DNA of 64,000 bases from the NCBI GenBank assembly GCA_041649275.1, contig JBAZNL010000005.1, forward strand, positions 23,260 to 87,259. The letters run 5' to 3'. This document shows, piece after piece, positions 15,873 through 25,165 of this stretch; the first letter of the stretch is position 1, and every line of letters begins with the position of its first letter. A program made the translations under genes and the position numbers. This stretch comes from Candidatus Izemoplasmatales bacterium (GTDB lineage: Bacteria; Bacillota_I; Bacilli_A; Izemoplasmatales; Hujiaoplasmataceae). The notes beneath the pieces are model-generated. The model was not told where the DNA came from. It made no database searches and saw only the letters and a program-made list of their open reading frames with translations.

Positions 15873-17958
15873 GTTCGATCAGCTCCATGATCGATTCGGG
15901 CGTCGCCGGAATCGATGAGATTTTCCTTCCGATCGCATGTTCGATCGCCGCCGCGACGGCGGGGGCGCCGCCGACGAGGGTGAGTTCGCCGAGGCCCTTC
16001 GCGCCGAAGGGACCGAAGGCGTAGGGATTCTCGATGAAGACCGTATCGGCCGGACAGACGTCGACCGCGGTCGGGATCATGTAGTCGGTGAGGTTCTTCT
16101 GACGGACGCGGCCGTCCTTCACTTCCATCCGCTCGAGGTAGCCGTAGGCGATGCCCTGCGTGAGGCCGCCGTCGGCCTGGCCTTCGGCGAGCAGCGGGTC
16201 GATCGCCGTGCCGGCGTCGTAACAGCTCCAGACGCCCTTGAGGTCGACCTGGAAGGTGCGCCGGTCGACTTCGACCTCGACGGCGACGACACCCCACGAA
16301 TACGCCGGATAGGCGTCGCCAAGAAAGCGCTCCTCGTCCCAGACGATGCCCTCGGGCTGGACGTAACGTTCCTCGACGGACTGCGCCGACCCCTCGGTCC
16401 ACTCCTCCTTGAGGCGGAGCGCCGCGCGGGCAAGCAGTCCGCCGACGATCATCGTCGTCCGCGAGGCGACCGTCGGCCCCGAATCGGGGGCGAGGTCGGT
16501 GTCGGGATGCGGGAAGACGACCGTTTCGAGCGGTCGGCCGAGGACGGCGGCGACGATCTTGGAGAGCGCCGTCGCCGCGCCCTGTCCCATGTCGACGGAG
16601 GCGATCCGGATCGTCACGGTCCCGGCGGAATCCTTGTCGAGGCGGACGCGCGCCTTGATGTGGTCGGCTTCGCCGCTGCCGGTGAAGCCGCAGCCGTGGA
16701 AGAAGACCGAAAGGCCGATCCCCCTCCAGGCGTCGCCTTTCTTGAACTCGCGGACCTTGCGGCGGTAGTCGGAGCGTTCGAGGACGCGGTCGATCATGCC
16801 GTCGACGAGGATCGGGTCGCGGTAGAGGCCCGACGTCGAGGTGAGGTCGCCGCGGCGCGCCAGGTGGCGGCGCCTGTAGGCGATCGGGTCGACGCCGGCG
16901 CGGGCCGCGAGGTGACCCATGAACATTTCGACGGCGAAGAACATCTGCGGCGCACCGAACCCGCGGAACGCGCCGGTCGGAACCGTATTGGTGAGGTATG
17001 CGGTCCCCTCGACGCGAAGATGCGGAACGGTATAGGCGCCGGTGGCGGCGATGAGCGCGCGCGAGAGCACCACTCCGGAGAGTCCGAGGTAGGCGCCGGC
17101 GTCGATCGCGACCGTTGCCATCAGGCCGACGACGCGGTCGTCGCAGTCGAGCGCCGCGGTCAGTTCGATCGTGGAGGGATGCCGCTTGGTGGTCGTCTCG
17201 ACGTCTTCGGTGCGTTCGTAGAGGAGCGAGACCGGTCTTCCCGTCTTGCGGACGGCGACCGCGACCTGTGCACCCGTGAGGGAGGGGAACTCTTCCTTCC
17301 CGCCGAAGGCGCCGCCGGTCTCGGCCTGGATCACGCGGACCCGGTCCTCGGCACAGCCGAGCACGCCGACGACGGCGTTCTTGACGTAGTAGGGACATTG
17401 CATCGATCCGACGAGGGTGACCTTGCCGCCGTCCTCGGGATAGCCGACCATCCCCTGGGGTTCGATGTACGCCTGTTCCTGGTATCCGGTGGAAAAGGAT
17501 TCGCGAACCGTGCGGACGGCTTCCGCGAACGCCTTTTCGGGATCGCCCTTGGAGTAGGCGTACCGCGCGCCGGCGACGACGTTTGCGAAGACCGGGACGT
17601 CCTCGCGGTAGCGGACGACGACGCGCGCGGCGAGGTCGAAGACGACCGCGCGGTCCGGTCCGCAGACGAGCAGGATCGGTTCGCCGATGTAGCGCACTTC
17701 TCCGTCGGCGAAGACGGGCATGTCCTTGAAGATGATCCGGACGGCGTTCTCGCCGGGGACGTCGGCCGCGCCGACGACGAAGCAGTCCTGCGGAAGCGGC
17801 GGCACGGCGATCGACAGGATCTCGCCCTTCGCGATCGTCGACCGCACCGTCCTGGCGTGGAGAACGCCCGCGATCGGCAGATCGCCGACGTATGTCGCGC
17901 GTCCGGCGATCTTGGCCGCGGCGTCGCGACGGACGACGGTGTCATGGATGTCGTTCAT
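15859..17958 (-). CDS. Xanthine dehydrogenase-type molybdopterin subunit (set 1)
   Basis: About 699 residues from the ATG at 17958 (a G-rich ribosome site lies just before it; a longer open frame to 18969 is not credible). Molybdopterin-binding motifs are GGAFGGKEEFP, GAFRGFGAPQMF and SVDMGQGAATAL; the catalytic glutamate is in GAKGLGELTLV near the C-terminus. It would hydroxylate a purine ring (hypoxanthine or xanthine, or a related heterocycle). It heads the set-1 triplet and follows the DHOD-like ferredoxin gene. Confidence 0.92.
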   Translation of the reverse strand: MNDIHDTVVRRDAAAKIAGRATYVGDLPIAGVLHARTVRSTIAKGEILSIAVPPLPQDCFVVGAADVPGENAVRIIFKDMPVFADGEVRYIGEPILLVCGPDRAVVFDLAARVVVRYREDVPVFANVVAGARYAYSKGDPEKAFAEAVRTVRESFSTGYQEQAYIEPQGMVGYPEDGGKVTLVGSMQCPYYVKNAVVGVLGCAEDRVRVIQAETGGAFGGKEEFPSLTGAQVAVAVRKTGRPVSLLYERTEDVETTTKRHPSTIELTAALDCDDRVVGLMATVAIDAGAYLGLSGVVLSRALIAATGAYTVPHLRVEGTAYLTNTVPTGAFRGFGAPQMFFAVEMFMGHLAARAGVDPIAYRRRHLARRGDLTSTSGLYRDPILVDGMIDRVLERSDYRRKVREFKKGDAWRGIGLSVFFHGCGFTGSGEADHIKARVRLDKDSAGTVTIRIASVDMGQGAATALSKIVAAVLGRPLETVVFPHPDTDLAPDSGPTVASRTTMIVGGLLARAALRLKEEWTEGSAQSVEERYVQPEGIVWDEERFLGDAYPAYSWGVVAVEVEVDRRTFQVDLKGVWSCYDAGTAIDPLLAEGQADGGLTQGIAYGYLERMEVKDGRVRQKNLTDYMIPTAVDVCPADTVFIENPYAFGPFGAKGLGELTLVGGAPAVAAAIEHAIGRKISSIPATPESIMELIEHGTR

Positions 17959-17987
17959 CGGGAACCCCCCTTTCGACCGGATTCGCT

Positions 17988-19064
17988 TCAACGGAGCGCC
18001 CGGGTCGGGCATTTGGCGATGCAGAGACCGCAGCCGAAGCACTTGGCGGCGTCGACCTCGATCCTTTCGCGCAGCTCGAGTGCGAAATACGGACAGACGC
18101 GGACGCACAGGCGGCATTTCGTGCACTTCGCCTCGTCGAGGACCGGCGGAACCGGTTCGTAGGAGACGGAAGCGTCGAGCCGCGTCGCGGCGACCTCGGC
18201 CATCGAGGAAAAACCGTACTTGGCGAGCGCTGCCGGCATGTCCCCCACGATCTTCGCGTAGAGGTCCTTCCCGCGGAGCAGCGCCCCCGAGAGCATCTGC
18301 GTCGCCGAAGCGCCGGCGAGCAGGAACTCGAGGACGTCCTCGGCGGACTGGATCCCGCCGACGCCGATCACGGTGAGTTCCGGAGCGGCGGTCTTGATGC
18401 GCCGCACGGCGGCGAGGGCGAGGTTCTTGATGACGGGTCCCGAGGTCCAGGCGTAGCCGTCGGCGTTGCCGTAGCGGATCCGCCGGGTCGCGAGGTCGAC
18501 CTTCATCGTCGGGCCAAGCGAATTGATCGCGACCACCCCGTTCGCGCCGTTCTCGCGGATCGTGCGCGCGAAACCGGCGACGTCCGGCAGATGCGGACTC
18601 ACCTTCATGTAGATCGGCTTCTTCGTGCGGGCGCGGATCGCCGCGACCGTCCGGCCGATCACCGCGAGGTCGGTGCCGACGTAGTGGGTCGAGACCTCGA
18701 AGGCGTCGGCGAACCCGTCGAGGGCCGGAATCAGGACTTCGATGTCCTCCTTCGAGTAGCCGACGGAGACGATGAGCGGGCGATCCTTGACCGCCATGTA
18801 GGCGGGAAGGAAGTCGTCCGTCCAGCGGCTGAGCGGATGTTCGCTCCAGAGCTCCGAGTTCATCGCGTAGTCGCGGTCGCCGTAGATGCACGGACGCGGG
18901 ATGACGGGGGCCTTCGTCGAGATCGTCTTCGTGACGACCGCGCCGAGGCCGGAATCCCTCATGAAGCAAAGCTTCTCGAAATCGCCGACGAGCGGACCCG
19001 ATGCCGGCATCAGCGGATTGGCGAGCGAAAGCCCGTCGAAGGTGACCCTGAGGTTGTCGTTCAT
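17988..19064 (-). CDS. Dihydroorotate/dihydropyrimidine dehydrogenase-like protein with two 4Fe-4S clusters
   Basis: 358 residues: an FMN TIM barrel like DHODH or PreA (residues ~1-290), then a two-cluster ferredoxin domain (CTKCRLCVRVCP and CFGCGLCIAKCP). FMN-binding stretches are VIGVGGIQSAEDVLEFLLAGA and VVAINSLGPTM. The catalytic loop normally read as NxSCPN/NLSCPH is EVSTHYVGTD here, so the active cysteine is absent and the substrate must differ. The gene lies among purine genes, between ssnA and a hydroxylase. It may supply or take electrons in place of YgfK, which I do not find here. Confidence 0.82.
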   Translation of the reverse strand: MNDNLRVTFDGLSLANPLMPASGPLVGDFEKLCFMRDSGLGAVVTKTISTKAPVIPRPCIYGDRDYAMNSELWSEHPLSRWTDDFLPAYMAVKDRPLIVSVGYSKEDIEVLIPALDGFADAFEVSTHYVGTDLAVIGRTVAAIRARTKKPIYMKVSPHLPDVAGFARTIRENGANGVVAINSLGPTMKVDLATRRIRYGNADGYAWTSGPVIKNLALAAVRRIKTAAPELTVIGVGGIQSAEDVLEFLLAGASATQMLSGALLRGKDLYAKIVGDMPAALAKYGFSSMAEVAATRLDASVSYEPVPPVLDEAKCTKCRLCVRVCPYFALELRERIEVDAAKCFGCGLCIAKCPTRALR

Positions 19065-20365
19065 CGCTGTTCTCCTTCCCGGGCGAGGCGGTCCCAGACC
19101 GCCTGCGCCTTTTCCCTGGATCCGGCGGCCGCGGCCGCGACCGGGTCGTCGAGCGTGAAGTCGGCGACGACCTGCCGGCCGTTTACGAAGACGTGGCGCG
19201 GCCGAAACGCCGGCGCCATTCCGAAGACGAAGTGGCCGAAGGCGTTGCGAGGGCCGATCGGTGTCGGCCCGGGGTAGTCGGCGACGAGCAGGTCGGCCGC
19301 CGCGTCCGGCTCGATCCGGCCGAGGCGGATTCCGAACAGCGACGACATGAAGTCGTAGGTGTTCAGGACGACGCGAAGCGTGTCGGCGAGGCCGAAGGCG
19401 GTCGGCATCCCGTCACGGTGGTTCATCGAAAAGCCGAGGGCGCGGATCTCGACGGCCGCCGAGGCCGACATCCCGTCGTCGCCGAGGATCGTCGGGATTC
19501 CCCGCGCGAGCATCCCCGCGACGTCGGGCAGACCGACGCCGTTGTTCATGTTGGACGTCGGGTTGACGGCGACGGTCGCGCCACGCGCCTTCAGGAGCGA
19601 AAGTTCGCGCTCGTCGCAATGGACGCAGTGGACGTAGAGCGATCCCGGGCCGACCATCCCGAAGCGGTCGAAGCGTTCGACGACGGACGTGCCGTGACGC
19701 GAGCGGGTCATGGCGACGTCTTCCGCGGATTCGGCGGCGTGGACGTGGACGGGGAGATCCCCGCGGACGGCCGCGACGCGGCGGAGGGTGTCGTCTCCGA
19801 GGGACATCGAGGCGTGCAGACCGAACATCGCCGCCGACCGTCCGGGACGGACGCGTTTGGAAAACGCGAGGTTCTCGCGGATACAGGCGTCGACGTCGAA
19901 GCGGTCGGAGGTCTCGAAGCAGAACGCGGCGCGCATGCCGGCGACGTCGACGATCGCGTCGCCGAGCGCCGCAAGCGACCCGTCGATCGCGCCCGAGGCG
20001 TGGTGGTCGACGATCGCGGTGACGCCGTTTCGGAGGTAATCGGCGGCGGCCGCCGCGCCCGAGGCGTGCACGGCCTCGAGGTCGAGGTTCCGGTCGAGCT
20101 TCCACCAGAGCTGGTCGAGGATGTCCTGGAATCCCTGTGGTGCGAAGGGGACGGACATTCCGCGTGCGAAGGCCGAATAGACGTGCGTGTGGCCGAGGAC
20201 GAGTCCCGGCATCAGGATCGCGCCGCGGGCGTCGACGACGGTCTCCGTTCCGGGGACGTACTCCGACATCGGTCCGACGGCGCGGATCCGGTCGTCGAAG
20301 CGGACGTAGGCGTCTTCCCGCCACGAGATGAAATCGAAGAGGTTCGCGTGGACGACGGCGGTCAT
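19061..20365 (-). CDS. ssnA: SsnA-type amidohydrolase
   Basis: 434 residues from the ATG at 20365, which has GGAGGGAC just upstream; the longer frame to 20602 overlaps hyuA and is not used. Metal-site motifs are LGHTHVYSAFARG, VHVHAAESAED, HCVHCDERE and TILGDDGMSASA, the pattern of the SsnA/chlorohydrolase-like deaminases. Members of this family occur in anaerobic purine clusters and are thought to remove an amino group from a purine-derived intermediate. ATGA-type overlaps link it to the genes on both sides. Confidence 0.88.
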   Translation of the reverse strand: MTAVVHANLFDFISWREDAYVRFDDRIRAVGPMSEYVPGTETVVDARGAILMPGLVLGHTHVYSAFARGMSVPFAPQGFQDILDQLWWKLDRNLDLEAVHASGAAAAADYLRNGVTAIVDHHASGAIDGSLAALGDAIVDVAGMRAAFCFETSDRFDVDACIRENLAFSKRVRPGRSAAMFGLHASMSLGDDTLRRVAAVRGDLPVHVHAAESAEDVAMTRSRHGTSVVERFDRFGMVGPGSLYVHCVHCDERELSLLKARGATVAVNPTSNMNNGVGLPDVAGMLARGIPTILGDDGMSASAAVEIRALGFSMNHRDGMPTAFGLADTLRVVLNTYDFMSSLFGIRLGRIEPDAAADLLVADYPGPTPIGPRNAFGHFVFGMAPAFRPRHVFVNGRQVVADFTLDDPVAAAAAGSREKAQAVWDRLAREGEQR

Positions 20366-21666
20366 CGTTTCGTCCCTCCTTCCACATATCTTCCCGACGT
20401 GCCGAGGAAGCGGCCGTCCCTGACGGCGAACCGGCCCCGGACCATCGTCGCCGCGATCGACGCGGAGACTTCGGTTCCGAGCCAGAGCGAGTGTCCCCGC
20501 GAATGGTCGGAGGCGATCGTCCCCGCCCCCGGGCGGACGAACACGAAATCGGCGTCGGCGCCGACGGCGATCGTTCCCTTGATTCCGGCCAGTCCGAAGC
20601 ATTCGGCCGGATGCGCCGTCATCTTCGGGATCACGGCGTCGCCGAACCGGTGGTGAAGGACCCGGAAGGCGTGTTCGACGCCGCCGATCCCCATCGGGAT
20701 GTCGCGGAGCAGGGATTTCGTCTTCTGCTCCCGGGTAAAGGGGCAGTGGTCGGTGCCGATCGCGTAGACGTCGTCGAAGCCGGCCGCGAGGCGGTCGCGT
20801 TCGGCGGCGGAGCGGAGCGCCGGCGCCATCGCGTAGAGCGCTCCGTCGGAAGAGGCGAGGTCGTCTTCGGTGAAGGCGAAGTAGTGCGGGCAGCTCTCGA
20901 CGAAGAAACGACGGCCGAGGAGCGCGGGATAGCGGGTGCGAAGGGCGTCGAGGGTCGCCCCCGAGGAACAGTGGACCATGTAGAGGGTGCCGCCGCGACG
21001 CTCGACGAACGACGCGAGCTTGAGCGCTTCCGCCGTCTCGCCCGCCGCGGGGCGGCTCTTCGGGAGGTCCCGCGCGGTGAAGCCGTCCTCCATCACGATG
21101 CGGGTATCGTCCTCGATGTGGGCGAGGACGACGAAACCTTCCCGTTCGGAGAGTTCGAGGAGCCTCTCGATGTCGGAATCGAAGGTCCGGCGTCCGGAAT
21201 CGGAATAGGTCGTGAACAGCTTGAGCGAGCGGATCCCGAGCGAAAGCATCGTCCGCACGTACCGTTCGAGGTCGCAGCGCGGATTCTTGATCGTGGCGTG
21301 GAAGCGGTAGTCGACGACGGCTTCGCGCGCCTCGCGGCGCCGGTCGGCGAACGCCCGCTCGAGCGCCTCGGGGGTATCCGTCGGCGAAAGGAAGTCGATG
21401 AAGGTCGTGACCCCGCCGAACGCGGCCGCAACCGAACCGGACCGGAAGTCGTCCGCGGAGCGGATCCGGCCGAGGTCGAGGTCGAAATGGACGTGCGGGT
21501 CGATGAAGCCGGGGAGCACGCGCAAACCGGCGGCGTCGAACGTCTCGAGGGCGGGTTCCGGGGACGGCCCGACGGACGTGATCCGTCCGTCCCGGACCAG
21601 GAGGTCGGTCGCGACGTCGGCGTCGCCGAGGCGGACGAGGCCGTTTCTGATCAGCAGGTCGTTCAT
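20362..21666 (-). CDS. hyuA: Dihydropyrimidinase-like hydrolase (HyuA)
   Basis: 434 residues of the cyclic amidohydrolase family. Motifs are GFIDPHVHFDLDLG (metal histidines), LGIRSLKLFTTYSDSG, which holds the carbamylated lysine, and AIGTDHCPFT. It opens a cyclic amide ring; in purine-fermentation clusters the target is a reduced or hydrolysed xanthine/urate ring. The ATG at 21666 is chosen because the reading frame's upstream part overlaps the next gene. It overlaps ssnA by four bases. Confidence 0.88.
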   Translation of the reverse strand: MNDLLIRNGLVRLGDADVATDLLVRDGRITSVGPSPEPALETFDAAGLRVLPGFIDPHVHFDLDLGRIRSADDFRSGSVAAAFGGVTTFIDFLSPTDTPEALERAFADRRREAREAVVDYRFHATIKNPRCDLERYVRTMLSLGIRSLKLFTTYSDSGRRTFDSDIERLLELSEREGFVVLAHIEDDTRIVMEDGFTARDLPKSRPAAGETAEALKLASFVERRGGTLYMVHCSSGATLDALRTRYPALLGRRFFVESCPHYFAFTEDDLASSDGALYAMAPALRSAAERDRLAAGFDDVYAIGTDHCPFTREQKTKSLLRDIPMGIGGVEHAFRVLHHRFGDAVIPKMTAHPAECFGLAGIKGTIAVGADADFVFVRPGAGTIASDHSRGHSLWLGTEVSASIAATMVRGRFAVRDGRFLGTSGRYVEGGTKR

Positions 21667-21676
21667 GGCGGACCCC

Positions 21677-22153
21677 CTAGATCGAGTCGACGACCGTCGC
21701 GTTGCGGAAGCCGTAGCGGGCGATCGCGCGTTCGACGAACTCGTCGCGGACGACGAGGACGAGGTCGAGTCCCGACGCCGCAAGCGCCGCGATCGCGTCG
21801 TCGAATCCGGATCCTGAGAGTTCGAGCTCGCCGATCTCGTCGAAGTAGATCGGGGAGGTGCGGGCGGCGACCATCTCCGTCAGTTCGCGGACGACGCGGT
21901 CGTAGGATTCTCTTGCGAAGAGGTACGGACCGATCTCGCAGGCGACCGCGAGGCCTTCGGGTTCGAAGCCGCGGCGATGCACGAGCGGGATCTCGACGCC
22001 GGTGGAGAGCCGCCTGGCGTCGTAACCGCGGACGTGCCTGCCGGCGAGCCGCTTGATCATCGCGAAACCGTCGCCTTTTCCGGATTCGGCAAAAAGCGAC
22101 GTGAGTTTCGTGGTCTTGCAGGAGTCGATGCCTCCCGTGACGATCGTGACCAA
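21677..22153 (-). CDS. THEP1-like P-loop NTPase with atypical Walker A
   Basis: About 158 residues from a TTG start at 22153 (AAGGGG eight bases upstream; a GTG nine bases earlier is the alternative). The N-terminus reads TIVTGGIDSCKTTKL, a Walker A in which the glycine before Lys is Cys. The Walker B is YFDEIGELEL as in the nucleoside-triphosphatase THEP1 family. In operons of molybdenum hydroxylases, small NTPases are common and may take part in cofactor maturation, but the function here is not known. Confidence 0.7.
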   Translation of the reverse strand: MVTIVTGGIDSCKTTKLTSLFAESGKGDGFAMIKRLAGRHVRGYDARRLSTGVEIPLVHRRGFEPEGLAVACEIGPYLFARESYDRVVRELTEMVAARTSPIYFDEIGELELSGSGFDDAIAALAASGLDLVLVVRDEFVERAIARYGFRNATVVDSI

Positions 22154-22215
22154 GACGGCCACCCCCTTCGGACGGTTAAGAAGAACGCCAAGGCCCGGGG
22201 CGATTGGCGTCGGAA

Positions 22216-22845
22216 TCAGGACAGAAGATAGGTCGCGGCGAGCGCGAGCGCGGCCATTCCGGCCGCGAACGCCGGTTTCGCGAACGGGCGCGTCACGGTC
22301 TCCGGCAGACGGCCGGCGAGGCGGTCGACGAAGATCCAGACGGCGCCGGAGGCGAGGCCGTTGTAGACGATGAACTCGAAGAGCGTGTCGAAGCCGGCAA
22401 GCTGGCCGGACCAGATCCCGAAGCCCCAGTATTCGACGGACAGCGCGAGGATGAAGGCGACGCGCCAGCCGAGCGAGGCGGAGAACTGGAGTTCGATGCG
22501 GCGCCATTCCGTTCCCTTCGAAAGCGCCGGAAGGAGCGCCGCCATCACGGCAGCCTCGAGGACGATCGAGAGCATCGGGTTGGCGACCCGGAGCGGATTC
22601 ATCCCGGGAATCAGGAAGTCGACCGACTTGACGAGCGCGGCCATTGCGCCGACCGCGACGGCGGCGCCGCGGTTTCCGGTCTCCTTGCGGAAGCGGACCA
22701 GGATCGCCGCGCCGATCGCCGGCATGACGATGCCGGAGAGGTAGTCGTGGACGAGATGCAGGACGTAGCCGAGGGTGGCTTCGAGCAGACCCCAGAGGGC
22801 GCCGTAGGCGACGACCAGGATCGCGATCTTGAGGTTCTTGTTCAT
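22216..22845 (-). CDS. Unrecognised integral membrane protein
   Basis: 209 residues with about five or six hydrophobic segments (from residues ~7-25, 38-52, 61-80, 88-107, 120-145 and 190-208). I do not recognise the family with certainty; size and layout resemble S-components of ECF transporters. It lies inside the purine operon, between the second molybdenum subunit and the NTPase, so transport of a purine, molybdate-linked compound or cofactor precursor is possible. It starts at an ATG with GGAGGAAC upstream. Confidence 0.7.
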   Translation of the reverse strand: MNKNLKIAILVVAYGALWGLLEATLGYVLHLVHDYLSGIVMPAIGAAILVRFRKETGNRGAAVAVGAMAALVKSVDFLIPGMNPLRVANPMLSIVLEAAVMAALLPALSKGTEWRRIELQFSASLGWRVAFILALSVEYWGFGIWSGQLAGFDTLFEFIVYNGLASGAVWIFVDRLAGRLPETVTRPFAKPAFAAGMAALALAATYLLS

Positions 22846-22855
22846 GGGTTCCTCC

Positions 22856-25165
22856 TTATTTCGCCTGACGGGCCTGGAGGCCGCGCCAGATCTTTTCCGG
22901 GGTGACGGGGAGTTCGCGGATGCGGACGCCGACGGCGTGATAGATCGCGTTCGCGATCGCCGCCGGCGGGGTGTCGATGCCGATCTCGCCGACCGACTTC
23001 GCGCCGAAGGGGCCGGACTCCTCGTAGGAGACCGCGAACTCGGTCGTGAGCTTCGGGATGTCGAGCCGGGTCGGGATCTTGTACTGGAGCAGGTCGTTCG
23101 GACTCGTCCGACCGTCCTTGGCGTAGCCCGGCTCCTCGAACATCGCGATGCCGAGGCCCTGGACGATCGCGCCCTCGACCTGGCCCTGCGCCAGCTTCGG
23201 GTTGATCGTGGTGCCGCAGTCGACGACGGAGACGTAGTCGATCAGGTCGACCTCGCCCGTCTCGGTATCGACCTCGACGGTCGCGAACCCGGCCATGAAG
23301 GGCGGCGGCGACTTGTGGCCGACGAAACTGCCGGTGACGCAGAGCTGCTTCTGCCCTTGGTTGTAATAGAGGCGGTTGGCGAGTTCGCGCAGGGTCGTCC
23401 GACCCGATTCGGCGACGAATTTCTCGCCGTCGAAGGCGACCTGGTCGCGGGTCGTGCCGAGGACCTCGGCGGCTTCCGCGACGAGCGCCTCCTTCATCTT
23501 CCGGGCCGCGCACAGGACGGCGTTGCCGGAGACATAGGTGGTCGAGGAGGCGTAGGCGCCGGTGTCGAACGGCGTCACGTCGGTGTCCGAGGAGGTCACG
23601 ACCATGCGGTCGAGGGTGGTGCCGAGTTCCTCGGCGGCGATCTGGGCGAGGACCGTGTCGCTCTTCTGGCCGATGTCGGTCGCGCCGACGAGGAGGTTGT
23701 AGAAACCGTCGTCGTTCAGCTTGATCGTGGCCGACGCCATGTCGATCAGGGGGATGCCGCTGCCCTGCATCGCGATCGCCATCCCGACCGCGCGGACGCG
23801 GTTGCGGGCGACGATGCGGCGCGGGAAATTGTGCGCCCAGTCGCTGAGCTCGGCGCCGCGGTCGACGCAGAACGGCAGCTTGCAGGTGTCCATCGTCATC
23901 GCGGTGCCTTCGGTGCCTTCGCCCATGATCGCGAAGATCGGCGAGGTCTCGCCCTCGCGCATCATGTTCTTCCGGCGGAACGCGAGCGGATCGCACTTCA
24001 GTTCGGCGCAGAGCTCGTCGACGGCCGATTCGAGGGCGAAGTTGCCCTGGATCGCGCCGTAGCCGCGGAACGCGCCGGCGGGGGTGTGGTTGGTGTAGGC
24101 GACGATCCCGCCGAAGCGGACCGCGTCGACCTTGTTGTAGAGCGGGAGCACCTTCGATCCCGTCACCATGAAGACGGTGAGGGCGTGTTCCCCGTAGGCG
24201 CCGGTGTCGGAGAGGACCTGGCAGTCGATCGCCTTCAGGGTCCCGTCCTTCATCGCACCGAGGGTCATCTCGATCCGCATCGGATGCCGCGTGTAGGAGG
24301 ATTCGAAGACCTCCTTGCGGGTGAAGACCAGCCGGCACGGCCTGCCGGTCCGGATCGCGACGGTCGCGACGGCGAGTTCGGCGGCGATCGCCTGCTTCCC
24401 GCCGAAGCCGCCGCCGACGCGCGGCTTGATCACGCGGATGTTGGCGATCGGATAGCCGAGCGCCTGCGAGAGGATCCGACGCACGTGCATCGGCGTCTGC
24501 GTCGTCGCGTGGATCACGAGTCGGTTCTGATGGTCGAAGCGGGCGTTGGCGGCGTGCGGTTCCATTGCGACGTGGGCCTGCGCGGTGGTGCGGTAGGTCC
24601 GTTTCACGACGACGTCGCACGTCTTGAGGACGGCGTCGACGTCGCCGACGTTCATCTTGTAGGAGGCGGCGATGTTCCGTTTCGGTTCGAAGCCGATCGG
24701 GAACATCTCGTGGATCTCCGGTTCCGGATGGAGCACGGAGGGATTGTCGACGGCGGTGTCGAGGTCGAGGACGGGCGTGAGGAGCTCGTACTGGACCTTG
24801 ATCGCGGCGATCGCGGCTTCGGCAGTCCGGACGTCGGACGCCGCGACGATGGCGACCTCGTCGCCGACGTAGCGGACGTATTCGTCGAGCACGAACTTGT
24901 CGTGCGGAGACGGTTCGGGATAGCCCTGTCCGGCGCGGGTGAAGGGGACGCGCGGAAAATCCTTGTGGGTGAGGACGAGTTCGACTCCGGGAATCGCGCG
25001 CGCTTCGGTCAGGTCGATCGCGACGATCCGGGCGAAGGGGTGCGGACTCCGCAGGATCTTGACCGCAAGCGACTGCGGAGCGGTGAAGTCGTCGGTGTAG
25101 GCCGGGCGGCCCATCATGATCGCCTTTCCGTCAAGCGACGGCAGCGGCTTGTTCACGACGTTCAT
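22856..25165 (-). CDS. Xanthine dehydrogenase-type molybdopterin subunit (set 2)
   Basis: 769 residues from the ATG at 25165 (overlapping the 2Fe-2S gene by four bases). Motifs: RVGGGFGGKQAIAAE, GAFRGYGAIQGNFALES, VGATDIGQKSDTVLAQ and the catalytic glutamate in SVGEIGIDTPP. It is about 70 residues longer than the set-1 counterpart and clearly not a recent copy of it. With its small subunits it makes a second purine hydroxylase; having two sets suggests two successive hydroxylations (hypoxanthine to xanthine, xanthine to urate) or different substrates. Confidence 0.93.
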   Translation of the reverse strand: MNVVNKPLPSLDGKAIMMGRPAYTDDFTAPQSLAVKILRSPHPFARIVAIDLTEARAIPGVELVLTHKDFPRVPFTRAGQGYPEPSPHDKFVLDEYVRYVGDEVAIVAASDVRTAEAAIAAIKVQYELLTPVLDLDTAVDNPSVLHPEPEIHEMFPIGFEPKRNIAASYKMNVGDVDAVLKTCDVVVKRTYRTTAQAHVAMEPHAANARFDHQNRLVIHATTQTPMHVRRILSQALGYPIANIRVIKPRVGGGFGGKQAIAAELAVATVAIRTGRPCRLVFTRKEVFESSYTRHPMRIEMTLGAMKDGTLKAIDCQVLSDTGAYGEHALTVFMVTGSKVLPLYNKVDAVRFGGIVAYTNHTPAGAFRGYGAIQGNFALESAVDELCAELKCDPLAFRRKNMMREGETSPIFAIMGEGTEGTAMTMDTCKLPFCVDRGAELSDWAHNFPRRIVARNRVRAVGMAIAMQGSGIPLIDMASATIKLNDDGFYNLLVGATDIGQKSDTVLAQIAAEELGTTLDRMVVTSSDTDVTPFDTGAYASSTTYVSGNAVLCAARKMKEALVAEAAEVLGTTRDQVAFDGEKFVAESGRTTLRELANRLYYNQGQKQLCVTGSFVGHKSPPPFMAGFATVEVDTETGEVDLIDYVSVVDCGTTINPKLAQGQVEGAIVQGLGIAMFEEPGYAKDGRTSPNDLLQYKIPTRLDIPKLTTEFAVSYEESGPFGAKSVGEIGIDTPPAAIANAIYHAVGVRIRELPVTPEKIWRGLQARQAK

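Noticed and set aside
15859..18969. A 1036-residue version of the molybdenum subunit
   Set aside because: The extra N-terminal 337 codons overlap the DHOD-like gene in another frame; the ATG at 17958 with a G-rich ribosome site gives the normal family length.
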